Shown: positions 16,619 through 23,702 of the stretch, in pieces
Position numbering within the stretch: the stretch's first letter is position 1
Layout: each line of letters begins with the position of its first letter
Source: SVTX01 sp045538195
GTDB lineage: Bacteria > Bacillota > Clostridia > Oscillospirales > CAG-272
Reading direction: 5' to 3'
Assembly (NCBI GenBank): GCA_045538195.1
Contig: JAZSRA010000109.1
Location: 1 to 39,366 of the forward strand
Length of the DNA: 39,366 nucleotides
Program-made: the position numbers and the translations under genes
The notes under the pieces: model-generated
What the model was told of the DNA's origin: nothing
What the model saw: only the letters and a program-made list of their open reading frames with translations
Databases searched by the model: none

Positions 16619-17038
16619 TTAAATCGCGTTATTTCGCGCGTAATACATATAGTGTAGTAATGCATCTTTTGTGTGCTCTGTATATCCTCTTTCAGAAGCT
16701 TTTATGTCTTTTATATCCTGAGGATTTAAGGTGCCTGCAAACTTCTTTATAGAAGGCGCTTGTCCTACTAGTTGAATGCCTCTATCCCAACATATAAATT
16801 TCAGGATACCTATAATCTCTACAGGATAAAAAGAATTCCACGCCAAGTGTTTAGACATTCCCGGATACAAATTAAAAGTTTCATATACTACCAAGTCTAT
16901 AGGAAACTCTTCAAACAAGGAAGCTAAAGGCCTATACATATCAGCTTCTAAAAAAGTACCTCCTATGAGTTCTCCAGTGATAGTATTCTTTAATACCCAC
17001 CCAGTATGGTTGCCCGGATCAAAACAGGCGATAATCAT
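16619..17038 (-). CDS. RuvC-like (RNase H-fold) resolvase/nuclease
   Basis: I start at the ATG at 17038, 8 nt after AGGAGGTG, giving 139 residues; longer frames upstream only run into the helicase gene. M-I-I-A-C-F-D-P-G-N-H-T-G-W is the first catalytic strand of the RuvC/RNase H fold (D-P-G-x-x-x-x-G-W). V-V-Y-E-T-F-N supplies the second acidic residue and a C-terminal H-x-x-D-A-L-L-H the last. It likely resolves branched replication or recombination intermediates before packaging. Its start overlaps the helicase gene by 20 bp; it is the last leftward gene. Confidence 0.8.
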   Translation of the reverse strand: MIIACFDPGNHTGWVLKNTITGELIGGTFLEADMYRPLASLFEEFPIDLVVYETFNLYPGMSKHLAWNSFYPVEIIGILKFICWDRGIQLVGQAPSIKKFAGTLNPQDIKDIKASERGYTEHTKDALLHYMYYARNNAI

Positions 17039-18626
17039 TTTTAGACACCTCCTGATATCCTTCTCCCGAAACAATCTTTCTAATATCTGACAACTTAGCA
17101 ATTGCCGTGCGTCCGATACGTTGGTCAGAACTCTGAGCACACTCAAGATAAAATACCTGTACGGTTTTAGCCTGTCCGTAACGACGAATACGACTAATAA
17201 ACTGACGCATTTCTTCGGGCCCCCAAGACCTGTCTAACATAAGCACCGTATTACAAGAATACTGCAAACCATCTGTACCAGTGCCGATGGCGCCGATCGT
17301 TGCACAGATAACGCGGGCACCAGATTCCTTGAAACTGTTTATAGAAGCTTCACGGGCTTTGTCAGAAAGCTTTCCCGAATACATTACGCACTCGATGCCT
17401 CTGCTCTGTAGGTAGTCGTGCAAAAGATGTATGTGTCTTTCATAAGGACTTCCTATCAGGACTTTAAGCTCGGGCTCATTTTCCAACCAGTCGCCTATGA
17501 ACTCAAACTTAGGTCCCCAGCCCAGCCCCTCGAATAGTTTTGGACAGGTGGTAATTTGCTGCATTCGAATGGCTTTCATCATACCGTTTTGAACCGTACA
17601 ATTTTCGGGCAGGTCATCCAGGACAAGCTTTACAACGTCTTTATACACCTTACGCTGCTTAGGCTCCATATCCACGAGAATACGTTCTTCAACAATTTCG
17701 GGGAAGTCTTTTAGTACCTCTTCCATTGTATGATGCACAGTGAGCAAATCCCACAGTTTCCAAAGTACTTCTAACTTCTTCGGATTTTTAGTAAGTCCTG
17801 TAACCTTTCGTCCCCAAAAGCCATCCTCTACTTCACAAAAATAGTCTACAAATGTCCAATAGGAACTGCCTACACTCTTAGGGTCTATGATGTGAAACAC
17901 TCCGTACAAATCATCTGCGTATCTTGTAATAGGAGTACCAGACATTCCTATGGTACACTGCCTTGGAAGTCTCTGCAAAAGCTTATGACGGATTCCCTGA
18001 TGATTCTTTACCAAGTGTACCTCGTCCAGGATAATAGCATCCCAGCGTCTGCGACAAAGCCATTCTCCGAATCCACTCAACGTAGTTACCTTTTTAGCTA
18101 CCCCCGTAGTAGTACGTTTATCTTCTTTTCGCCCTTGAATCTTTTCATAGTTAGTAACCACAATGTCAATATTTTCCAAGACAGGTAACTTGTTACTTGT
18201 AGAGGCAAAGCAAAATACTCGAAGTTCTGGAAACCAATTCTGCAGCGCCGTTGCCCACTGTGTGATACAGCTCTTAGGTGTAAATACAACTGCATGGGTC
18301 CAGTTGTTTGTTTTCAGCGTAGCTATGGCCTCGATAGTCTTACCAAGGCCCATAGCATTTGCGTTTAACATATTACCGTACTTTGAGAGCTTTTGAACAT
18401 CTCCGCGTTGAAAGTCCAGTAAACCGTCTACAGCATTCTGGGCAACGTACTCCGGCCTTTTAATAGGTACTCCTAAAATAAGTCTATTCACATAGGTGTC
18501 TTCGACATTGAACGTATCGTCTTTTCGAGGCTTCCATCCCCAAACTTCCATAAGCTCTTTGCGAAGACCTATCATAGGACCTTCAGCGATTATTCTGTTA
18601 TTTGTGCATCTGATACTGGTGTCCAT
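17019..18626 (-). CDS. SNF2-type DEAD/H helicase
   Basis: This superfamily 2 ATPase has up to 535 residues. In the long numbering: M-G-L-G-K-T (92-97, motif I), D-E-V-H (201-204, motif II) and S-G-T-P-I-T (229-234, motif III). The C-terminal half has G-T-D-G-L-Q (motif V) and R-I-R-R-Y-G-Q (motif VI, the SNF2 R-x-x-R-x-G-Q arginine finger). Phage members remodel DNA-protein complexes during replication. The start is uncertain: ATG 18626 overlaps the polymerase gene by 37 bp with a poor ribosome site, whereas ATG 18575 has GAAGG 5 nt upstream and no overlap. I keep the longer coordinates. Confidence 0.88.
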   Translation of the reverse strand: MDTSIRCTNNRIIAEGPMIGLRKELMEVWGWKPRKDDTFNVEDTYVNRLILGVPIKRPEYVAQNAVDGLLDFQRGDVQKLSKYGNMLNANAMGLGKTIEAIATLKTNNWTHAVVFTPKSCITQWATALQNWFPELRVFCFASTSNKLPVLENIDIVVTNYEKIQGRKEDKRTTTGVAKKVTTLSGFGEWLCRRRWDAIILDEVHLVKNHQGIRHKLLQRLPRQCTIGMSGTPITRYADDLYGVFHIIDPKSVGSSYWTFVDYFCEVEDGFWGRKVTGLTKNPKKLEVLWKLWDLLTVHHTMEEVLKDFPEIVEERILVDMEPKQRKVYKDVVKLVLDDLPENCTVQNGMMKAIRMQQITTCPKLFEGLGWGPKFEFIGDWLENEPELKVLIGSPYERHIHLLHDYLQSRGIECVMYSGKLSDKAREASINSFKESGARVICATIGAIGTGTDGLQYSCNTVLMLDRSWGPEEMRQFISRIRRYGQAKTVQVFYLECAQSSDQRIGRTAIAKLSDIRKIVSGEGYQEVSKNDYRLF

Positions 18627-20734
18627 TTTGATAACTCACCCCACTTGTAGCCTGTTTCAGCGTCTGCTACAAACGGTACTCTAAGACCTGGTAAATATTT
18701 TTTAGGAACATTTGCCATAATATCTATGCAGCTTTGCGCTACATTATTTACCAATGCTTCATCATCATCTACTTCGAGTACAATAGAGTCGTGTACTGTA
18801 ATGATAATTTTTACGCGATCTTCTAAACCTTGTTCTTGTATCCATTTGTGGATAGTACAGAGGCTTATTAGAGTACAGTCTGATGCAGTACTTTGAATAG
18901 GCATATTCATTGCTTCGTTTTGAATATGGTATCTATTTTCGGAAGTAATAATGAAAGAACGCTGTCTTCCAAAAACTGTAGTTACTGGTATGTTCTTAAA
19001 AGGCTTTCTCTTGCTTTCCGACAAATAAGATTTTACTTTTGGCATAGGTAAAAACCAGTTATCAATAAGCTTTTGAGCTTCTACATTACTCAAACCAAAC
19101 TTGTCTGAAAGACTCTGTGCGCCTCTACCGTATGCAATACCGAAGTTAATAGTTTTAGCCATAACACGTTGTTCTTTATCAAAGTCAGGTCCAAACATTT
19201 GCAGAGCTACTCTATCGTGAAGATCATCGCCCTTTACGTAAACGTCAGTAAGCCAGTCATCATCACTTAAATAGGCAAGTACACGAAGTTCAGCCTGCGA
19301 ATAGTCCAACTGAATTAGTTTCTTACCTGCAGGAGCGACAAACAAGTTTTTAATAAGCTTATCGCGCGGAATATTTTGCATGTTAGGTTCTGAAGAAGAT
19401 AAACGCCCAGTTTCTGTACCGTGCAAATTATAAGAGCACCGGATGCGGTGATCGTTGCACAGGGTTTGCTGTAGACCGGTTACGTACGTATCAAGGTACT
19501 TGCTGCATTTTCTCATTGCACTAATTCCTTTGATGAACTGTGCACCGAGATCATCGCCCTCAACCTCTTCGGCAAGCTCTTCGAGAATATCTGCGCCAGT
19601 ACCAGGTACGGGACGTTGTAGAATTTCTTCCAAGAGCCATTTAAGTTGTTTCGGAGATTTCATATTAAATGCTTTAGGTACAGCGCGCGCTCCAGTCTTG
19701 CGAACATACTTGATAGGATCCCACAGGGCTTCAACCGCAATGTTCATCTGGGCTTCTGCTTGAGCAATATCCTCTTCGAGCTTGATGCGCAACTCCTCAT
19801 TGTAATCCGAGTCCATATATACGCCGTTCAATTCTACTTTGCTGTAAATGTTAGAAGCTTCGATAAGGATACGATAAATCTTCTCGCTGCCGGGACGCAT
19901 AATGTTCTTAAACTTATGATACAGTCTAAGAGTAGCGAGGCAGTCCATATGAAGATAAGGAATCAAAACATCCAGCGGAATGTCATCGTACATAAAATCG
20001 GATAGCTTAACTTTATGTGAAGCACACCAAGATTTTTTGTATGCCTGAAGCTGATCGTCCCACTTAGGTGCTTGCAGATATAAAGGACCTAAGTCTTTCA
20101 AACCGTGTGTACCTCGACGTTCGTTAATGCCTATATAATGCATAAGCATAGTATCTTCATCCACTCGAGCATCTACGTTTTTCAAATACTTCAGGCGTCC
20201 AATATCGAACTTTCCATTATGCCAGATAAAGTTAGGTTTTGTAAGTCCGAAGAAGTAATTCAAATATTCTGTATCTCTGCTTGGCCACTCAAAAGAGAGA
20301 GTATGCTCGTCTCCTTGGATTCCCATATACGCGATACCGATACACAGAAGTCTATTGTCTTCCCAATGTACTTGTCGCGTCTCAATATCCACTGATATGA
20401 AAGAGTCTATAGAACCGTTTTGAATTCCATCTATGATGCTTTCCAAAGCATATTTTGCTTCTTGAACCGTTTCGCAATGATCGAAAGGTCCTAAATTATC
20501 CCACTGGTATTCTTTACTTTCCCAGTTGGTAATTTTAGCAAAAGCGTGACAAGCTTCTGCGAATCTATCAACCTCGGAGAGATTTGCTCTAAGTACCTCA
20601 GGAGTAGGTACAAAGAGCGTTTTCTCGGCAAGATTGATATGATAATACTTATCCAGAACACCTGTAATAGATACATGTCTGTCATCAGGCATTTCAGGAC
20701 AAACAGCTTTTACCAAATCGTTAATCGTTGCCAT
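18590..20734 (-). CDS. Family A DNA polymerase with 3'-5' exonuclease
   Basis: I start at the ATG at 20734 (GGAGG 9 nt upstream), giving 714 residues; longer frames add an unlikely basic leader. The exonuclease has D-I-E-T (D116, E118), W-H-N-G-K-F-D (171-177) and Y-L-H-M-D (260-264). Polymerase motif A is L-D-Y-S-Q-A-E-L-R (476-484), motif B R-V-M-A-K-T-I-N-F-G-I-A-Y-G (523-536), and motif C V-H-D-S (647-650). All catalytic residues are present. It should be the phage replicative polymerase. It lacks a bacterial PolI 5'-3' exonuclease domain. Its start overlaps the DpdA-like gene by 14 bp. Confidence 0.95.
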   Translation of the reverse strand: MATINDLVKAVCPEMPDDRHVSITGVLDKYYHINLAEKTLFVPTPEVLRANLSEVDRFAEACHAFAKITNWESKEYQWDNLGPFDHCETVQEAKYALESIIDGIQNGSIDSFISVDIETRQVHWEDNRLLCIGIAYMGIQGDEHTLSFEWPSRDTEYLNYFFGLTKPNFIWHNGKFDIGRLKYLKNVDARVDEDTMLMHYIGINERRGTHGLKDLGPLYLQAPKWDDQLQAYKKSWCASHKVKLSDFMYDDIPLDVLIPYLHMDCLATLRLYHKFKNIMRPGSEKIYRILIEASNIYSKVELNGVYMDSDYNEELRIKLEEDIAQAEAQMNIAVEALWDPIKYVRKTGARAVPKAFNMKSPKQLKWLLEEILQRPVPGTGADILEELAEEVEGDDLGAQFIKGISAMRKCSKYLDTYVTGLQQTLCNDHRIRCSYNLHGTETGRLSSSEPNMQNIPRDKLIKNLFVAPAGKKLIQLDYSQAELRVLAYLSDDDWLTDVYVKGDDLHDRVALQMFGPDFDKEQRVMAKTINFGIAYGRGAQSLSDKFGLSNVEAQKLIDNWFLPMPKVKSYLSESKRKPFKNIPVTTVFGRQRSFIITSENRYHIQNEAMNMPIQSTASDCTLISLCTIHKWIQEQGLEDRVKIIITVHDSIVLEVDDDEALVNNVAQSCIDIMANVPKKYLPGLRVPFVADAETGYKWGELSKWTPVSDAQITE

Positions 20735-21497
20735 GAATATAATCCTCCGCATGTTGCATATTGAAAACAAAGCTTCGCATTTCTGTAGGGGTAAACGGAT
20801 TTTCCAATGAATATTTTTCAGAGGTACATCCAGCTCTATGCCAACCTTCAAAAATACTAATGCCCTGTTTAGTAGCCTCAGCTACCAGGTTTGTATCACA
20901 AGAGCGTACAGCGTCTTTACAATACTGGAGTTCCATAAGATGCCAAGACAGACCTAAAAGATGAATATCCTTATCAGGAATTTCATGCTCTTTAATCCAG
21001 CGTGCGTAGCCTGCTCTTTCCAAGGCGCATACTCTTCGAGAAATTCCTGGATGGCTTTCTCTTAAGAATTTTTTAGGAATACCGATAGTGCTTATCTCTT
21101 TAATCTTCTTGAATACCTGTAAGCAATAATCGTACTCGTCAGGAGTTTTTCCCTGAATAACGGCCATAAGCTTAAAAGGAATCTTTTCATAGGCTACAAT
21201 AATTTCTTCTAAAGCATTTAGGGTAGCCTCAACCGTCTTGTCACAATCAAACATGTGATCTGGCAAAATAATTTCGTCGGCACCTATATTATGTGCAATA
21301 TCCAAAATATCCTTTATAGAGATGCTGGAATCTAACTCATAAGCGCCGTTATCTAAAATCTTAAAGGAATCCTTTTGCGCAATAGCTTGCTGTAAATCTG
21401 GACGATTTACAAGAGTATGAGCAAGGTACATTTCATAAGGCTGTGTAACTTGCACAGTATTTTCCGGGGGTACTATATGAATAAGGTTCATACTCAT
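20721..21497 (-). CDS. dpdA: DpdA-like DNA guanine transglycosylase (TGT superfamily)
   Basis: This 258-residue TIM-barrel-like protein has I-L-D-N-G-A-Y-E (47-54) and A-D-E-I-I-L-P-D (73-80), the two blocks I associate with the tRNA-guanine transglycosylase fold, and later I-G-I-P-K-K. Phage members called DpdA swap guanine in DNA for a 7-deazaguanine base. Size is that of short phage DpdAs, not of full tRNA TGTs (about 370+), and the usual TGT zinc cluster is not obvious. Neighbours encoding QueC and a YhhQ-type transporter strongly support the call. The ATG overlaps the DUF3310 stop (ATGA); an ATG two codons later has a better-spaced GGAG. Alternative: another TIM-barrel enzyme. Confidence 0.65.
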   Translation of the reverse strand: MSMNLIHIVPPENTVQVTQPYEMYLAHTLVNRPDLQQAIAQKDSFKILDNGAYELDSSISIKDILDIAHNIGADEIILPDHMFDCDKTVEATLNALEEIIVAYEKIPFKLMAVIQGKTPDEYDYCLQVFKKIKEISTIGIPKKFLRESHPGISRRVCALERAGYARWIKEHEIPDKDIHLLGLSWHLMELQYCKDAVRSCDTNLVAEATKQGISIFEGWHRAGCTSEKYSLENPFTPTEMRSFVFNMQHAEDYIHGND

Positions 21498-21718
21498 TCT
21501 CCTTTCTGTTTCTTTAACGTACTAATGTGTCTATCCAGATAGAAACGCGCCTTCTCCAAATCTTCGATTTCCTTAGTAGGGTCTTTTCTACCTGCACGAC
21601 TCACGTATTTAATTACATTACCTAAACAAAAGCCCAAACCCCAGTCTTCAATAACTTTAATAGGTTCGATCTTTTTACCTTTAGTGTAATGGTCAGGATG
21701 GTTAACTGCATTTCCCAT
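21494..21718 (-). CDS. DUF3310 family protein
   Basis: This 74-residue protein matches the DUF3310 pattern throughout: V-N-H-P-D-H-Y-T-K-G, I-E-P-I-K-V-I-E-D-W-G-L, G-N-V-I-K-Y-V-S-R-A-G-R-K-D and D-L-E-K-A-R-F-Y-L-D. The family is common in phage nucleotide/replication neighbourhoods and is sometimes labelled a nucleotide kinase, without firm evidence. It overlaps the DpdA-like gene by 4 bp and follows mazG. Confidence 0.9.
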   Translation of the reverse strand: MGNAVNHPDHYTKGKKIEPIKVIEDWGLGFCLGNVIKYVSRAGRKDPTKEIEDLEKARFYLDRHISTLKKQKGE

Positions 21719-21727
21719 ATCTTACTC

Positions 21728-22033
21728 CTATTCTCGATACATGTCGGGGTATCGGGCTTTTAATTTTTGTATATTTTGCTGAAGTACGTCTTCAAGACTA
21801 AGATTATACTGGGTACAAATATTGGCAATATACCAAATAACATCTCCCAATTCTTCAGCTGTATGTTCAACAGGTACTTCACGTCCGTGGAATACCCTCT
21901 TCTTAATGTCGTCTACTACCTCGCCAGCTTCACCAATCAACCCCAGGGCAAAGCCTACAACTGGTGTAGGCTGCCCCAGCGTTGCGGGAAGAATACCACG
22001 AGATGCAAACTCTTGATATTCATTCAATGTCAT
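21728..22033 (-). CDS. MazG-like nucleotide pyrophosphohydrolase
   Basis: This 101-residue all-helical protein has the MazG metal motifs G-E-A-G-E-V-V-D-D (33-41) and E-E-L-G-D-V-I-W-Y (60-68). MazG enzymes hydrolyse (d)NTPs or ppGpp-type alarmones to monophosphates. Phage copies are thought to tune nucleotide pools or starvation signalling. It sits between the transporter gene and DUF3310, one base from the transporter stop region. Its presence beside deazaguanine genes could also link it to modified dGTP pools, which is speculative. Confidence 0.9.
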   Translation of the reverse strand: MTLNEYQEFASRGILPATLGQPTPVVGFALGLIGEAGEVVDDIKKRVFHGREVPVEHTAEELGDVIWYIANICTQYNLSLEDVLQQNIQKLKARYPDMYRE

Positions 22034-22034
22034 A

Positions 22035-22709
22035 TTATTTCTCCCTCGAGGAATTTCTTGTTAGGAGATAAAATACCGGTGTATCAAGCAGCGCAAGAAT
22101 AAATTTGAATACATACTGGCCGATCATCATTGCGCCTAAGGTAGGCCACATTTCTTTATTCCAGAACCATCCGAAACCAATGCCGAAAGAAATTCCAATA
22201 AAGATTACAGTATCCAAGATCTGACTTGTTACGGTAGATGCATTATTCCAAAGCCATCTACCACCTTTTGTACTGCCGTGCTTTGCAATATACTTATCTC
22301 GGATTTTATGGAAGAACCATACATCCCACTTCTGTGATATAATGTAAGCTACTAAACTACCCGTTACAAACACCCAGTTTTGTCCTAACAGCATTTCGTA
22401 TGAAGCTTGCATTGCTGAATCCGCCGCCGGTAAAAACTGTGTGAGAACGATAAGTAAAGTTGCTAAAATCTGACCACAAAATCCCCACTTAACAACTACG
22501 TTAGCCTGCTCTTTTCCCCAAATCTCACCGATTACATCAGTACATAAAAAGGTAAGTGCATAGCACACAGCTGCTCCGGGAAGTGTCACAGGAATTCCAA
22601 AAAGAGAAACACCTGTGGCCCAAAGTTTTCCTGTAACTACATTTGCTATTACAAGGCACACTACAAAAAGCATACTTAATAGCACCAAATTTTTATTCGT
22701 CTTTTTCAT
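22035..22709 (-). CDS. YhhQ/VUT-family queuosine-precursor transporter
   Basis: This 224-residue protein has about six membrane helices. The family marks are T-D-V-I-G-E-I-W-G-K (57-66) after helix 2 and R-W-L-W-N-N-A-S-T-V-T-S-Q-I-L-D-T (near 151-167). Cellular YhhQ proteins import preQ0/preQ1-type 7-deazaguanines. In a phage it would supply base for DNA modification when the host lacks synthesis. It lies directly downstream of queC in the same leftward unit and upstream of mazG. TTGGAG precedes the ATG. Membrane transporters of this type are uncommon in phages. Confidence 0.9.
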   Translation of the reverse strand: MKKTNKNLVLLSMLFVVCLVIANVVTGKLWATGVSLFGIPVTLPGAAVCYALTFLCTDVIGEIWGKEQANVVVKWGFCGQILATLLIVLTQFLPAADSAMQASYEMLLGQNWVFVTGSLVAYIISQKWDVWFFHKIRDKYIAKHGSTKGGRWLWNNASTVTSQILDTVIFIGISFGIGFGWFWNKEMWPTLGAMMIGQYVFKFILALLDTPVFYLLTRNSSREK

Positions 22710-22767
22710 TATTATATCTCCAATCGTAGTATTTTTATAGTTGCTTTAGTTGCATACAACTGCCCTA

Positions 22768-23454
22768 TTATACAACAGGGTCTTTAAGATTATTTGCTTC
22801 AAACGCTTTTTGTCTATCAAGACACGTTGCACAAGTCCCGCACGAATGTTCTCCTCCGTTATAACAAGACCACGTAAGTGCAAAAGGAGCACCTAACTGA
22901 TGTCCTACCCTAACAACATCAGCCTTGGTCCAATCTACCAGCGGCGCAAATACACCTACTTTATCATAAGTACCTGTACGCACGGCCTCGTTCATTGCAT
23001 ATACAAACTGAAATGAACAATCCGCGTAAGCTGCTCCTACAACATCGTCCGAATGCACGCCGACGTAAATAAGAATTTCGTCTTCAGGAAACATTGATAG
23101 AGCCATTGCAGCTACAAGCGATAGTAGTACACCGTTTCTAAAAGGTACATATGTACTTACTATACCCTCGTTAACCTGCTCCGCATATGTTCCCTGGGCA
23201 ACGGACTCAGCGTTTTCTTGTAAAAGGGTACATGCACTTCCCTTAAAAATATCCAGGGAAGTAATATCAAGTTCTCTGTGCGTAATTCCGTAATGAGAAG
23301 CTATCTTACGAGCGCATTCAATTTCTTTAGAATGCTTCTGTCCGTAAATAGCAGAAACAGAAACTACATTTTCTGTACCGAATTCATCTACTGCCATGGC
23401 CAAGCATGTAGTAGAATCTATTCCGCCACTACTAAGTACTATAGCTTTTTTCAT
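22768..23454 (-). CDS. queC: QueC, 7-cyano-7-deazaguanine (preQ0) synthase
   Basis: This 228-residue enzyme converts 7-carboxy-7-deazaguanine to preQ0 through an amide intermediate, using ATP and ammonia. The PP-loop S-S-G-G-I-D-S-T (8-15) binds ATP. The C-terminal zinc site S-C-Y-N-G-G-E-H-S-C-G-T-C-A-T-C supplies four Cys. All QueC landmarks are present and length is normal. It overlaps the small winged-helix-like gene upstream (ATGA). No queD, queE or folE is seen in the window, so the carboxy precursor must come from the host, or only part of the QueC reaction is used. Confidence 0.95.
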   Translation of the reverse strand: MKKAIVLSSGGIDSTTCLAMAVDEFGTENVVSVSAIYGQKHSKEIECARKIASHYGITHRELDITSLDIFKGSACTLLQENAESVAQGTYAEQVNEGIVSTYVPFRNGVLLSLVAAMALSMFPEDEILIYVGVHSDDVVGAAYADCSFQFVYAMNEAVRTGTYDKVGVFAPLVDWTKADVVRVGHQLGAPFALTWSCYNGGEHSCGTCATCLDRQKAFEANNLKDPVV

Positions 23455-23702
23455 ACAGCTTCACGCTCCTTTAGATATTCCTGCATCGCAGGACTCGCAC
23501 GAAAGCAACTGCTACTCACTCCAACAACTGCTCCCGCTTTAATAAGTTCCTTATACACTTCTTGCATAAGCCACCTATCAATGCCCAGAAGATCTCGCAC
23601 CATCTTTAAGCTAACAATACCGGCACGTAATGCGATATCGAGCTCTGGATATTTCTTTAAGATAGGTTCAACAAGCTCTGGCTTAAATACTTGTATCGAC
23701 AT
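23451..23702 (-). CDS. Small winged-helix-like protein, paralogue of the helicase C terminus
   Basis: This 83-residue protein of unknown function closely parallels the last 60 residues of the primase-helicase encoded just upstream. Y-P-E-L-D-I-A-L-R then V-R-D-L-L-G-I-D-R match H-P-A-L-K-V-L-L-S then V-R-E-V-L-G-I-D-S, with matching helix lengths and a similar beta-wing. It looks like a free-standing copy of the winged-helix domain. It starts one base from the upstream stop and overlaps queC, so it belongs to this operon. It may bind DNA or modulate the helicase (inference). Confidence 0.75.
   Translation of the reverse strand: MSIQVFKPELVEPILKKYPELDIALRAGIVSLKMVRDLLGIDRWLMQEVYKELIKAGAVVGVSSSCFRASPAMQEYLKEREAV

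Noticed and set aside
22710..22767. Possible preQ1 riboswitch before the transporter gene
   Set aside because: The gap is only 58 nt. It contains a short GTTG/CAAC hairpin but lacks the preQ1 aptamer loop and A-rich tail pattern.
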